This document shows positions 44,975 through 54,309 of a stretch of DNA of 64,000 nt, piece after piece (positions within the stretch are counted from its first letter, which is position 1; the number at the start of each line of letters is the position of its first letter). This DNA comes from Bacillus nitratireducens (lineage in GTDB: Bacteria; Bacillota; Bacilli; Bacillales; Bacillaceae_G): positions 178,472 to 242,471 of the forward strand of contig NZ_MAOC01000027.1 in NCBI RefSeq assembly GCF_001884135.1, read 5' to 3'. Below the pieces are notes generated by a model. It did not search any database. It worked only from the letters and a program-made list of their open reading frames with translations, and was not told the DNA's origin. A program made the position numbers and the translations under genes.

Positions 44975-45802
44975 TTACCATATAGTATCTATATTTATTA
45001 TTTTCCATTCACCTGCATCATTCTTTTCAAACATAAATGAATACTTAATATCAGTTAAAACATACTCTTTTTGTACATATCCAGTATTACCGTTTATTGT
45101 AGATATTTTTATATATCCATCATTCTGCACCTTTTCTGGAATCCAAGCTTTTACCATTTCATTAGATACTTCATATAAAACTTGTGATTCTCGTTTTGGT
45201 TCAGCTAAAATTTTTGTTTTATTTCCAGTAACAGTTGCATATATAAAATGCGCTTGCTTTGGTTGGTTACCTTCTGTAAATCCACTTGGTACTTTGTATA
45301 CTTTTTTTGTATCATTTGCAAATTCTCCTCCCATTGTAAGAGCGACTTGCAACTCATGAAAAATATCTTCATCAAACTTCAATTCATCCTTCTTATAACT
45401 CTTCCCTTTAAATAGAACTTCATCATTTAAAGCTCTAAACAGGTCATTTTCATTTTTTGAATTTGTACTTTGATATAAATCATTCATAAATTGTTTTAAT
45501 GATGGATCTTGAGCAGACTCATCTTTTGTTTTCGGCTTAATTTGAGTACTACTTTGTACCGGTGATTTATTATCATCAAGCCAAGGTTGTTGTACAATAA
45601 AAAATAACATTGTACAAACCAAAACAACTACAATAGGTAATGCTTTTTTACGAAATGGTCTCTTGTATGTTACAGAATCTACTTCACTATTTTGGTATAC
45701 CGATTGCTTTATTTTATTAATAAATTCTTCTTCATCTTTACGACGCTCCATTGGTCCGTTTTTTAATTTGCTATACCAGTCAGGATTTTTTTTACTGTTC
45801 AT
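44975..45802 (-). CDS. rsiP: Anti-sigma factor RsiP-like
   Basis: A 275-residue bitopic membrane protein. The cytoplasmic part (about 1-53) has NPDWYSKLKNGPMERRKDEE; one transmembrane helix follows (about 55-70, ALPIVVVLVCTMLFFIV). The outer part includes an SH3-like segment (KTKILAEPKRESQVLYEVSN to GNTGYVQKEYVLTD). It overlaps sigP by about 11 bases, the usual sigma/anti-sigma pairing. In the B. cereus group RsiP holds SigP inactive until beta-lactams trigger its proteolysis; the sensing details are not visible here. The ATG at 45802 or the GTG just before it may start it. Confidence 0.85.
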   Translation of the reverse strand: MNSKKNPDWYSKLKNGPMERRKDEEEFINKIKQSVYQNSEVDSVTYKRPFRKKALPIVVVLVCTMLFFIVQQPWLDDNKSPVQSSTQIKPKTKDESAQDPSLKQFMNDLYQSTNSKNENDLFRALNDEVLFKGKSYKKDELKFDEDIFHELQVALTMGGEFANDTKKVYKVPSGFTEGNQPKQAHFIYATVTGNKTKILAEPKRESQVLYEVSNEMVKAWIPEKVQNDGYIKISTINGNTGYVQKEYVLTDIKYSFMFEKNDAGEWKIINIDTIW

Positions 45803-46325
45803 CACTTCTACCCTCCCCTATTAGTTTTGAAACCTTACTTCTCGCTCGGCTTAATCTAGATTTGACTGTTCCAATTGACACCTCTAATGTTTCAGCCATT
45901 TCTTCATAAGACAATTCATATTTCGCGTCCAATATTAGTATTTCGCGGTGTTTTTTAGGTAGTTTTAATACAACATCCCATACATCATTCATTTCTTCTT
46001 GCTTAAAAAATTCTTGTTCTGCCGATGGAGATTGCTTATCGTCACTAAAAAATCCCACTAAAGATATCCTTTTAAAATAAGAGGATTTCAAATAGTTTAT
46101 TGCCGTATTTCTTGTAATTTTTAATATCCACGTTTTAATAGATGACTCCTTTCGAAACGAATGCCAATGTTTAAAAACCTTAATAAATACATCTTGTGTG
46201 ATGTCATCTGATAAGTGTGGATCTTTCGTAATAATAAATGAATAATTCCATACATCTTGCCAATAGTCTTTTATAACATACTCAAGCTCATCATGATTAC
46301 ATTTTTCAATAAACTTCTGTTCCAT
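45792..46325 (-). CDS. sigP: ECF RNA polymerase sigma factor SigP
   Basis: A 177-residue ECF sigma factor. Region 2 spans about 20-85 (DYWQDVWNYSFIITKDPHLS, DDITQDVFIKVFKHW, IKTWILKITRNTAINYLKS). Region 4 spans about 115-170 (LPKKHREILILDAKYELSYE, EMAETLEVSIGTVKSRLSRA). In this species group SigP activates bla genes in response to beta-lactams. Here an identical promoter form occurs at sigP itself (46392-46420) and at four other sites within 17 kb. The ATG at 46325 is seven bases after GAGG; a GTG six bases upstream is an alternative. Confidence 0.92.
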   Translation of the reverse strand: MEQKFIEKCNHDELEYVIKDYWQDVWNYSFIITKDPHLSDDITQDVFIKVFKHWHSFRKESSIKTWILKITRNTAINYLKSSYFKRISLVGFFSDDKQSPSAEQEFFKQEEMNDVWDVVLKLPKKHREILILDAKYELSYEEMAETLEVSIGTVKSRLSRARSKVSKLIGEGRSDEQ

Positions 46326-46391
46326 TTCCACACCTCAAACTTATTTGAATAAACATAAAACTGCCCTCACTTTTAATATGGTTTCAATATA

Positions 46392-46420
46392 TAGACATGA
46401 TACAAGTTTCATTTGTTCCA
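46392..46420 (-). promoter_or_regulatory. Sigma-P-type promoter of sigP (autoregulation)
   Basis: Minus strand: TGGAACA, 16 bases, TGTCTA, about 65 bases before the sigP start. An ECF factor with its own promoter form upstream is normally autoregulated. Confidence 0.8.
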
Positions 46421-46465
46421 TTGTTTATCTTTTTTTCGACAGATGATATTTCTAAAAAAATGTAA

Positions 46466-46503
46466 TAAAAAAGACCAGGATAAATTCTTAAAATCATCCT
46501 GGT
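46466..46503 (-). terminator. Terminator of Bce-type operon
   Basis: The arms ACCAGGAT and ATCCTGGT are followed on the minus strand by CTTTTTT, just after the lipoprotein gene. Confidence 0.7.
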
Positions 46504-46527
46504 TTTTCCGTATTAAATATATTTTCA

Positions 46528-47208
46528 TTATTTTTTTATAATAGAAACCGCATCTAATACATCCACTTGACTCCCCATAGTTTTAGTGAGTTTTTTCCAT
46601 TCAGTTTCTGCTTGTACAGCCGTAACATCATCTGTGTTATATGGTCTATCTTCACCATACGATTTATTGAAATGAAGGATTTCCATTGATGTTTCATTTA
46701 CAGGGATTTGATTGAAAGTAGTATTGTCAACAATTACAATCAGCTCCTCATAATCTGAATTACGATAGTGACCGAACCAAGTATCGCTAGCATACTGGAC
46801 TTCTATTTTCTTTTCATTAATTGTTAATTCCTTAATTTTTTTATTTTTCTTACTAGCCAATAATACAGCTTTACCTTTTGGAGCTGAAGGTAATGACTTT
46901 ATTGGATCTGAACTCCATACTTCATTATCATTATCTGATTCTCTCAACACACCTATCTCAACCATTTTCTCTGCAGTTTTTCGATCCATAATTAATAGTT
47001 GTTTACCACCAGTTTCTGCTTTTTTCACTTTATATAAAGTGTTGGTCTTAATTTCACTTTTATGTTGACTTACTATTTCTTTTAATGATTGTTCTTCCCC
47101 AATCAATAAAGCGGCATTCCTTGGTTCTTCTTTCTTTCCAAAAGAACAAGCCCCTAACATAGAAATTGATACAACTCCTGCCATACACACTTTCATTACT
47201 TTTTTCAT
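46528..47208 (-). CDS. Lipoprotein linked to Bce-type transporter
   Basis: A 226-residue lipoprotein with signal MKKVMKVCMAGVVSISMLGA and lipobox LGAC (Cys21). The mature part is Lys/Glu-rich without recognisable domain (KAETGGKQLLIMDRKTAEKM, DYEELIVIVDNTTFNQIPVN). It follows the transporter permease by 35 bases. Extracytoplasmic accessory proteins occur with some Bce/Yxd-type systems (YxeA with YxdLM, for example), so a helper role in sensing or detoxifying peptide antibiotics is likely but unproven. Confidence 0.7.
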   Translation of the reverse strand: MKKVMKVCMAGVVSISMLGACSFGKKEEPRNAALLIGEEQSLKEIVSQHKSEIKTNTLYKVKKAETGGKQLLIMDRKTAEKMVEIGVLRESDNDNEVWSSDPIKSLPSAPKGKAVLLASKKNKKIKELTINEKKIEVQYASDTWFGHYRNSDYEELIVIVDNTTFNQIPVNETSMEILHFNKSYGEDRPYNTDDVTAVQAETEWKKLTKTMGSQVDVLDAVSIIKK

Positions 47209-47243
47209 TTCTTTTTCTCCTCTTTGCTTGTTTTATCAATACG

Positions 47244-49184
47244 TTACATTATTTTTTTATATAACCGTTGTAAATAACGCCAACGGACAGTGAAAAAGTA
47301 CACACTTTGAATGGATATAAAGGCTAGTATAATTAAAATGGACATCTTTAAAACAGAGAAGTCAATTAGCTGTTGCAAGGCTATAAAAGCGACACCACTA
47401 TGAATAATCGCTATAATTAAAGGCAAGAAGAACATTAACGTAAGCTGACGCGTTACGATTTTCTTTAGCTCTCTTCTACTTAGACCGACCTTCGCAATCA
47501 TTTCATATTGTTGTTGTTGTTCCCGTTCTAAATCTGCATATAGTCGGAAATATAAAAGACTGGCTGCGAACGTAAAGAATACGATACCTACTAATACACT
47601 AACGATAAGTAAAATATCGTTCTCTTGTTTCGAAGAAATCCATTCGGAATACAATGCTTCAAAATAATGATGTGTTTGCACCGAATTATTATTACCCATT
47701 GTTGCTTCTAATTTTTTTGTAACCGCTCTTGATTTTTCCCAATTTCCCACTACAAATCCATATTGATTTTTCATTACGTAAGAATCATCTTCCGTCTTTC
47801 TATTCGGGATTGTATCGTACAAAGAATCCGAAACAACAATAATAGATCCAATTGTATTTGGGAGAACTATATATGGGACCGCCTTCTTGACCTGAAGAGA
47901 CATCTCCAAGTTTTCCTGTACTACATCTATTCTCTCAGGTATATCTTTTCCTCTTGCATACTTTTCCTTTTGCGAAACTATTGATGGTACTATGATTGCT
48001 TGTTGATCATTGTCTAACTTTTCCATTTCATATCCGAAGATTTTTGCAAACTTGTTATACTCTGATACTTTGATTAGCACTAAATTATTTTCCGTGAATT
48101 TAGGATTCGTAACCGCTACCTGATAAGAGAAATTTGAGCGAGTGAATTGTTTTTTTATTTCTGTAATGTGCTCTTCTTCTTGTAAATTATCTCCTAACGA
48201 AGTATAGGTAAATGCAAATGGGTTGGTCATTTCGGTTAATCCCTTATTTCCCATTGCTAGGCATGTACCAATCCCTGTGAAGGCCACAGCGGAAACGATC
48301 GCTAGCATAAAGAACATAGTTGTATTATCCTTCATACGATAGGCCAATTCAGATATAGTAAGCAGGTTTGTTTTATTAAAAAACAAAGTGTCTTTTTTCT
48401 TTAAGACTCGTATTACATACACACTCAACTGTGAAAATAGAAAATATGTCCCTATCACTACAAAGACTACCCCTCCAAGTAAGTAAGGCATAATGAAGTT
48501 TCTTTCTAGTACGAAATAGAACACACATCCATACCCTAATCCAATGAAGAATACGGAAAGAAATGCTAATGCTTTTGATGCCTTTGGCTCTGGTTTTGGT
48601 TTTTCCTCTGATTTCATCAAATCAATAAACTTGTTTCCTTTTACCATCTTAGAAGTAAACAAAGAAATAACTAGAAACAGAATCAAAAATGCGCCAGTTG
48701 TCATAAAGACAGCTTTTATAGGAACATAAAAAGGAAGTCCATTATCAATCGCTAATATATTTTCACTTGCTAATAAATTGAGCTTTGCAAATATCAATCC
48801 AATTAAGATACCAAACATAATAGATCCGATTCCAATTAACATATTTTCTAAAAAAATTAATTTGTTTAACTGCGCCGGTGTCATACCATGCATGATTAAA
48901 ATTCCAAATTCTTTTTTCCTTGTTTTAAAAAAAGAACTCACCGAATATAAAAGAAAGAAAAATGAAAATATAAAAATGAGATATTGAGATATTTGCATAC
49001 CCATTGTTCCTAATAGACTCATTGTTTTACTTGTGGAGACTAGTTCTCCTTGTAAATCAGGATGGAAAAGTAAGAGTGAATATGTGAAAAAAACCATAAC
49101 TGAAAATGAGCTACTTAGAAAGTGTGCAGCATAAGTCCGCTTACTTCGAATGATATTATTAAAAGCGAATCTTTGAAAAGTCAT
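47244..49184 (-). CDS. BceB-type ABC transporter permease
   Basis: A 646-residue FtsX-like permease with ten predicted transmembrane helices and one large outer domain (about 310-520) between helices 7 and 8. That is the hallmark of BceB/YxdM transporters, which free lipid-II-cycle targets from peptide antibiotics and also signal to the kinase. The N-terminus MTFQRFAFNNIIRSKRTYAA is typical. It overlaps the ATPase gene by 26 bases. Confidence 0.9.
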   Translation of the reverse strand: MTFQRFAFNNIIRSKRTYAAHFLSSSFSVMVFFTYSLLLFHPDLQGELVSTSKTMSLLGTMGMQISQYLIFIFSFFFLLYSVSSFFKTRKKEFGILIMHGMTPAQLNKLIFLENMLIGIGSIMFGILIGLIFAKLNLLASENILAIDNGLPFYVPIKAVFMTTGAFLILFLVISLFTSKMVKGNKFIDLMKSEEKPKPEPKASKALAFLSVFFIGLGYGCVFYFVLERNFIMPYLLGGVVFVVIGTYFLFSQLSVYVIRVLKKKDTLFFNKTNLLTISELAYRMKDNTTMFFMLAIVSAVAFTGIGTCLAMGNKGLTEMTNPFAFTYTSLGDNLQEEEHITEIKKQFTRSNFSYQVAVTNPKFTENNLVLIKVSEYNKFAKIFGYEMEKLDNDQQAIIVPSIVSQKEKYARGKDIPERIDVVQENLEMSLQVKKAVPYIVLPNTIGSIIVVSDSLYDTIPNRKTEDDSYVMKNQYGFVVGNWEKSRAVTKKLEATMGNNNSVQTHHYFEALYSEWISSKQENDILLIVSVLVGIVFFTFAASLLYFRLYADLEREQQQQYEMIAKVGLSRRELKKIVTRQLTLMFFLPLIIAIIHSGVAFIALQQLIDFSVLKMSILIILAFISIQSVYFFTVRWRYLQRLYKKIM

Positions 49185-49929
49185 GCTTACGACCTCCTAA
49201 TAATGCAAGTACATCTATAATTTTTTGATAAAACAATTGTTGGTTTTCTCCATTATAAATTTCGTTATACAATTTTCCGTCTTTAATAAATACAACACGA
49301 TCACAAAAACTTGCAGCCACTGGATCGTGCGTAACAAGCATCATTGTTGCATCTTGTTCTTTATTTAATCGTTTTAATAACTCCATTACATCATTAGCCG
49401 CTTTTGAATCTAAGTTTCCCGTCGGTTCATCTGCTAGTAATAATTTGGGTTTATGAATTAGAGCACGTGCAATGGCTGTTCTTTGTGCTTGCCCACCAGA
49501 TATTTCATATGTTCGTTTATTTAATATATCTTGAATGCCTAATTTTTCTGCAATACCTTCTACCTTCCGATTCATTTCCTCAACTTTGGTACCATCTAAC
49601 GTCAGAGGAAGAACAATATTTTCTTTTACAGTTAATGTTGTAAGAAGATTGAATGCCTGAAACACAAAACCTAATTCACGTCTTCGAAATAATGCCAGTT
49701 CATTTTGAGATAATTGATATGGATTTTCTCCATTAATCAATATTTTTCCTGATGTGGGAGAATCAATAGTAGAAACCATATTCAACAAAGTAGTTTTTCC
49801 ACTTCCTGATGGACCCATTATTCCTACAAACTCCCCTTTTTTCACACTCAAATTAATGTCGGAGAGTGCTTCATAAGATACCTTTCCTGTATAGATTTTA
49901 CTCAGTTCACAGACCTTTAATATTTCCAT
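49159..49929 (-). CDS. BceA-type ABC transporter ATPase
   Basis: A 256-residue MacB/LolD-type ATPase. Walker A is GPSGSGKTTLLNM, the Q-loop is GFVFQAFNLL, the signature is ISGGQAQRTAIA, Walker B is LLLADEPTGNLDS and the switch His is in LVTHDPVAAS. It energises the BceB-type permease. A BceR-like site lies 85 bases upstream. AAGGAGCAAAATGAT precedes the ATG. Confidence 0.92.
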   Translation of the reverse strand: MEILKVCELSKIYTGKVSYEALSDINLSVKKGEFVGIMGPSGSGKTTLLNMVSTIDSPTSGKILINGENPYQLSQNELALFRRRELGFVFQAFNLLTTLTVKENIVLPLTLDGTKVEEMNRKVEGIAEKLGIQDILNKRTYEISGGQAQRTAIARALIHKPKLLLADEPTGNLDSKAANDVMELLKRLNKEQDATMMLVTHDPVAASFCDRVVFIKDGKLYNEIYNGENQQLFYQKIIDVLALLGGRKHDFSKIRF

Positions 49930-50013
49930 ATCATTTTGCTCCTTATTATCTTTTGATAACCTAAGTTTATCTAAACCTTCCTTCTTCTCATATCGATTAA
50001 CCTTTCATGTATC

Positions 50014-50027
50014 TAACAGGTGTGTAA
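50014..50027. promoter_or_regulatory. BceR-type operator before transporter genes
   Basis: The minus strand reads TTACACACCTGTTA, that is TTACA-N4-TGTTA, close to the TNACA-N4-TGTAA inverted repeat bound by BceR-like regulators. It lies between the kinase gene and the transporter genes, where the regulator should act. Confidence 0.55.
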
Positions 50028-50056
50028 GATTTCTGAAAAGTTAAAATAAATATATG

Positions 50057-51043
50057 CTAACGATTTGCATAAGGGAAAATGATACGAATTGTTGTTCCTT
50101 TTCCTACTTCCGACTTTATTTCAATATTATGCTCCAATCTTTTTATAATACTTTTCACAAGATATAATCCCATCCCAGTAGATTCCTTAAATTTCCGCCC
50201 GTTTATTCCCGTATAAAATGGGCGGAACACTCTCGGAAGGTCTTCCTTTGGAATTCCCACACCATGATCTTGTATTGTAAGGATTACAGAGCGCTCTTCT
50301 TCTAATGTAGTAATAGTAACGTTTTTTCTACTTCCTGCTGAATACTTAATGGCATTGGATATCACTTGATGAATAACAAACCGAAGCCACTTTCTATCGG
50401 TTTCTACCATAATAGTTTGTTTTATTTTCACTTCTGGATATACATAGTTACGGATAAATAAACGTTTATTTTCACGGATTACTTCTTGAACAATATCCTG
50501 TAATGACACTCTTTCCACATAAAAATCTTGCTCAAACGTTTGTAATCGCGCCATATATAACACCATTTCTAATCCATACTGCATTTGATCTACTTCTTCT
50601 ACAATACTTTCAAAAACCTCCCCATTCTCTTCTTGTGTGATCAGTTCAATAACTGATAACGGCGTTTTCATCTGATGCACCCATTGATTAATAAATGTAA
50701 GGTGTTCTTTTTGTTTATACTCCCAAGTCCTTAACTGTTGATGATATTGACTATATTGTGTTTCTAATACTCGCTGAAGTGCAACTGATAATGGAGTAGA
50801 ATCCAGTTCTTCTAAGGATTCCTCTAATGTTTCTGAAGAAGTGGATAATTTTTTATAAAATCTACGATGGCTATAATAGCAATAAACTAAATACCCAATT
50901 AAAAAACATCCTCCTAAAAACACACTATATAATGCAGTAGATAAATGATTATATCCATCCAGCCAATAAACAGTTAGAACAACAAATAGCTGAATAATTG
51001 AGAAACAGATGAAAGGGATATGTTCACGTAAAAATAAATTCAT
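50057..51043 (-). CDS. BceS-type intramembrane-sensing histidine kinase
   Basis: A 328-residue kinase with two transmembrane helices (about 10-28 and 36-56) and only a few residues between them outside. Such kinases have no sensor domain and depend on the transporter for signal. The H-box is INQWVHQMKTPLSVIELI, and the ATP motifs are ISNAIKYSAGSRKNV, DHGVGIPKEDLPRVFRPFYT and GMGLYLVKSIIKRL. It follows the regulator by two bases. Confidence 0.9.
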   Translation of the reverse strand: MNLFLREHIPFICFSIIQLFVVLTVYWLDGYNHLSTALYSVFLGGCFLIGYLVYCYYSHRRFYKKLSTSSETLEESLEELDSTPLSVALQRVLETQYSQYHQQLRTWEYKQKEHLTFINQWVHQMKTPLSVIELITQEENGEVFESIVEEVDQMQYGLEMVLYMARLQTFEQDFYVERVSLQDIVQEVIRENKRLFIRNYVYPEVKIKQTIMVETDRKWLRFVIHQVISNAIKYSAGSRKNVTITTLEEERSVILTIQDHGVGIPKEDLPRVFRPFYTGINGRKFKESTGMGLYLVKSIIKRLEHNIEIKSEVGKGTTIRIIFPYANR

Positions 51044-51045
51044 TA

Positions 51046-51750
51046 TTAAACCTCATCATTCTTCCAAGTTATTTTCAGACGATATCCTGCACCACGAACT
51101 GTTTCTAATGCATTTTTTATTCCGATTTCTTCTAATTTTTTTCGGACACGTGTAACATTTACACTTAAAGTATTATCATCTACATACGTATAGTCATCCC
51201 AAAGTTTTTCTAAGATTTTCTCTCGACTAACAATGCTAGGAGATTGTCGTAAGAGAGTTTCTAGTAAAACAGTTTCTTTTTTAGACAGAATACACATGCT
51301 ATCATTTAGCTTTAATTCCATTTTTTCTGGATAAAGTATTAAACCAGATTGCTGAACAACTCTTTCTTCTGCTTTAGGTGCATATTCCCCATAGATTCTT
51401 CGAAGATGACTTCGGATTTTTGCCATTACAACTTCATAATGAAACGGTTTAGTGATATAATCGTCTGCACCATGTTCAAGTGCCATAACTTGCTCCATCT
51501 CTCCATTACGTGCTGATATAAATATAATGGGACAAGTTGAGAGCGTTCTAATTTGTCGGCACCAGTAAAAACCATCAAAACTAGGTAAATTTACATCTAA
51601 TAAAACTAAATCAGGTTGAATTTTCACAAAGTTATCTAAAACATTTTCAAAATCCTCTGTAATATTCCCTTCATATCCGTACTTATTAATATGGGATTGA
51701 AGTAATTTAGAAATTTTTTGGTCATCTTCTACAATCATAATTTTATACAT
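51046..51750 (-). CDS. BceR-type response regulator
   Basis: A 234-residue OmpR-family regulator. The receiver has MIVEDDQKISKLLQ, phospho-Asp in LVLLDVNLPSFDGFYWC, and Lys in ADDYITKPFHYEVVMAK. The output wing has SRVSREKILEKLWDD-like features (VSREKILEKLWDDYTYVDDN) and ends with VRGAGYRLKI. With the kinase and transporter it completes a Bce-type flux-sensing module. AAGGAGCTTAATAT before the ATG. Confidence 0.92.
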   Translation of the reverse strand: MYKIMIVEDDQKISKLLQSHINKYGYEGNITEDFENVLDNFVKIQPDLVLLDVNLPSFDGFYWCRQIRTLSTCPIIFISARNGEMEQVMALEHGADDYITKPFHYEVVMAKIRSHLRRIYGEYAPKAEERVVQQSGLILYPEKMELKLNDSMCILSKKETVLLETLLRQSPSIVSREKILEKLWDDYTYVDDNTLSVNVTRVRKKLEEIGIKNALETVRGAGYRLKITWKNDEV

Positions 51751-51768
51751 ATATTAAGCTCCTTTTAT

Positions 51769-51860
51769 TTATCTTTTCCGACAGAAGACTCCCTTCTCGG
51801 TGTCCGTAGGAATCTCCCTCTTCAAACATGCCGCAAGGTCGTTAAGTGGGATTAGTTAAA
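51769..51860 (-). other. Higher-GC coding-like fragment of unknown origin
   Basis: The minus strand reads LIPLNDLAACLKREIPTDTE and then KGVFCRKR and a stop. The block is richer in G and C than its surroundings and lacks a start. It could be the end of a lost mobile-element gene; I could not identify it. Confidence 0.25.
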
Positions 51861-52072
51861 GTATATGTTTATTATTTGTAAGAATATAAAATATACTTTT
51901 ACCTTTTAGTATAAAGAAATTTCCCTCTTACTTATATTGAATAACCTTACTTCAAACTAACAGCTTTGTAATGTTTCTGAAAATAAAGTTAAGTATAATA
52001 TCTATTATTTTTTAAATTTCAATTATTAAATTTAACATTTTAAATTTGTTGTTTTATAATTTTCAAATAAAA

Positions 52073-52121
52073 AATAATCGTATTTAATTGTGTAAAAAAC
52101 ACGAAATTAAATACGATTATT
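52073..52121. terminator. Long hairpin
   Basis: AATAATCGTATTTAATT pairs with AATTAAATACGATTATT, with an inner GTGT/ACAC stem around A residues. It may terminate the PBP transcript on the minus strand. Confidence 0.5.
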
Positions 52122-52154
52122 AAAATCATAAAATCTGCATTTAGACATGAATTA

Positions 52155-52183
52155 ACCGATTCCTAATATAATCTTGAATCGGT
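52155..52183. terminator. Hairpin after PBP gene
   Basis: ACCGATTC pairs with GAATCGGT around a 13-base loop, about 50 bases after the PBP stop. Confidence 0.45.
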
Positions 52184-52232
52184 AAGATTTGCATATTTAC
52201 TAAAGAAGTAAATTTCACCTTTTAATTAAGTA

Positions 52233-54200
52233 TTATTTCTGAAAAACATGTTTTACTTTTTCGCCCGGAACATTACTCCCCCCTCTTCCTTTTACATCTT
52301 CGATCATCATGGTAACAATCATGTCTGGCGCATTTGCATCAAAAGCTGCAAACCACCCAAGTTCTTTTCCGTCTGCTTCTTTCGACTCTTTCAGTTCTGC
52401 TGTACCTGTTTTACCAGCAAGCTTTACACCATCAACCTTAGCGATTCTCCCCGCGCCATCAGGGTCATTAATGACTTTTATTAATGCACTTTTTAATATC
52501 TCTTGATTCTTTTTAGAAACCACATTTTCTTTCCAATTCCCCGCTACTTTTGTTTCTTTTAAAAGATGTGGCGACGGAATATTCCCTTCATTCACAATCG
52601 GCGCATATGTTAATGCTAAATGAAGTGGTGTCATTAATACTTGTCCTTGTCCGTATCCCGTGTCTGCTAGTTGAATATCATTTTTTATCCCATCTTTTGC
52701 AATGATTGAAATAGGAAATTCGTATTCGATTGGTAATTTTTCGTGAAATCCGTATTTCTTAAATTCATTTACATACTGATCTTTCCCCATTTTCAAAGCT
52801 TGTTGAGCAAAATAAATATTATCAGAGTACTTCATTGCCTTATCAAAATCAACTGGACTAGCTTCCTTCACACGTGTTACATAATAATTTCCCCAGGATG
52901 AATCTTTTGTCCACTTTAATCCTTGAATTTTAAATTCTTCTTTAGGATTTATTGTGTTTGTTTCCAAACCAATTGCACCGGTAATCGTTTTAAATACGGA
53001 ACCTGGTACAAATGCTTGTGTAAAGCGATTCATCATTGGTAGTTTCGAGTCATTATTCCATGCTTCTCGTTGCGCTTTTGATGCTCCTCTAACTATTGTA
53101 TTTGGATTATAAGCAGGGCTACTTACAAGTGCGATTGTTTCTCCTGTTTTAGGATTGATCGCTGCACTAGATCCTGCTTCATTTTTCATCTCATTAAAGA
53201 TTTTTTCTTGAATTGCAGCATCAATTGTTAACGTGACATTTTCCCCTTCTTTTGCTTCTTTTTTTGCTACGTTTTTAATCTCTTTCCCATTCTCATCTTC
53301 TATAAATACGCGTCCACCCTTTTCACCACGCAATTTATTCTCTAGTACTTTCTCTAAACCCGTCTTACCTACTAAATCATCTGCTTGATAACCTTTTTTT
53401 TGAAGCGATTTTAACTCCTCTGCATTTACCTTTCCTATATATCCAGTTAAGTGTGCGGCTGCTTCTCCTAATGGATACGTACGAATATTTACTGGTCGAG
53501 ATGAAACTCCTTCTAATTCAATATAATCATTCTGTCTGGCTCCCTCATTTAAAATACCAATTGGTACAAAGGAGTCTGGTTTTATCCATTTCGCTGTGAG
53601 CTTCTGTTCGACCTCTTCTATAGACATATCAAGTAATTGTGCTACTATTTCTTTTGTCTGCGTTGCCGTTTCGCCTAGTTTCTCTGGAATAATTCCAACC
53701 TCAGTCGCTTTACCATTCGTTGCAAGCCCTTTTCCATTTCGATCATATATTTCTCCGCGTTTTCCTTGCTCTGTTTGCATACGTACTTTGTAATCTTTTT
53801 TCATACCTGGGAAAATGAAGTCTGGCGTCCAATCTATTTTCCAAGATTCCTTATCTTTCACGAGTTTTGCTTCATGGATGAATGAAACAGTTCCTCCATC
53901 TGTATCCATATTAACTTCAAAAAGAAAAAGTTCTTTATCTTTAGTATTCTCGCCTTTCGTTTTAACTTTTAAATTCTTAACTCCTATACCCTCATAGATT
54001 TTTTGATATTTCTCTGCGAAATCCTTTTTAGAAATCGTTTTTTTGGCATTTTCTGATAAATGATCATACATATTTGTAAATTTTTTATCATTCCATAAAT
54101 TAACATATTCTTCAAATGCTTGTTTTGGCGGTTCGTCTTTATTACATCCTACCAACATAACTCCGAAACAAAAGAAAAGCAGCATCCATAATTTTTTCAA
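52233..54200 (-). CDS. pbpC: MecA-N-domain class B penicillin-binding lipoprotein (PBP3/PbpC-like)
   Basis: A 655-residue low-affinity-type class B PBP. The lipobox LVGC (Cys19) makes it a lipoprotein. Residues 25-135 are a MecA N-terminal (NTF2-like) domain (FEEYVNLWNDKKFTNMYDHL, SWKIDWTPDFIFPGM). A dimerisation domain follows (KRGEIYDRNGKGLATNGKAT). Transpeptidase motifs are SVFK at 401-404, SDN at 459-461 and KTG in LAGKTGTAEL. Its relatives include PbpC of B. subtilis and PBP2a. Start TTG at 54200 with GGGAG nine bases upstream. A sigma-P-type promoter lies 41 bases upstream. Confidence 0.9.
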   Translation of the reverse strand: MKKLWMLLFFCFGVMLVGCNKDEPPKQAFEEYVNLWNDKKFTNMYDHLSENAKKTISKKDFAEKYQKIYEGIGVKNLKVKTKGENTKDKELFLFEVNMDTDGGTVSFIHEAKLVKDKESWKIDWTPDFIFPGMKKDYKVRMQTEQGKRGEIYDRNGKGLATNGKATEVGIIPEKLGETATQTKEIVAQLLDMSIEEVEQKLTAKWIKPDSFVPIGILNEGARQNDYIELEGVSSRPVNIRTYPLGEAAAHLTGYIGKVNAEELKSLQKKGYQADDLVGKTGLEKVLENKLRGEKGGRVFIEDENGKEIKNVAKKEAKEGENVTLTIDAAIQEKIFNEMKNEAGSSAAINPKTGETIALVSSPAYNPNTIVRGASKAQREAWNNDSKLPMMNRFTQAFVPGSVFKTITGAIGLETNTINPKEEFKIQGLKWTKDSSWGNYYVTRVKEASPVDFDKAMKYSDNIYFAQQALKMGKDQYVNEFKKYGFHEKLPIEYEFPISIIAKDGIKNDIQLADTGYGQGQVLMTPLHLALTYAPIVNEGNIPSPHLLKETKVAGNWKENVVSKKNQEILKSALIKVINDPDGAGRIAKVDGVKLAGKTGTAELKESKEADGKELGWFAAFDANAPDMIVTMMIEDVKGRGGSNVPGEKVKHVFQK

Positions 54201-54240
54201 TTCAATCTTCTCCCTTAGTTAAAAATGTTTTAACGCTTAA

Positions 54241-54269
54241 TAGACAGTGTAAGTAATGAAATTGTTCCA
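54241..54269 (-). promoter_or_regulatory. Sigma-P-type promoter of MecA-like PBP gene
   Basis: Minus strand: TGGAACA, 16 bases, TGTCTA, ending about 41 bases before the TTG start. Flanking bases (CTTAATAGACA, CATATTTACAAAAA) also match the copies at 43.1 and 57.1 kb. Confidence 0.8.
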
Positions 54270-54309
54270 TATTTACAAAAAGATTAAATTTATGGTTAAG
54301 CTGCATTCC

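Larger units (their letters stand above)
51751..52232. other. Intergenic region with fragment and two hairpins
   Basis: This contains the regulator promoter region, a higher-GC fragment at 51769-51860 and the hairpins at 52073-52121 and 52155-52183. No intact gene is visible. Confidence 0.5.

Noticed and set aside
47763-47984. Plus-strand open frames within the Bce permease gene
   Set aside because: Shadows of the permease coding strand without start signals.
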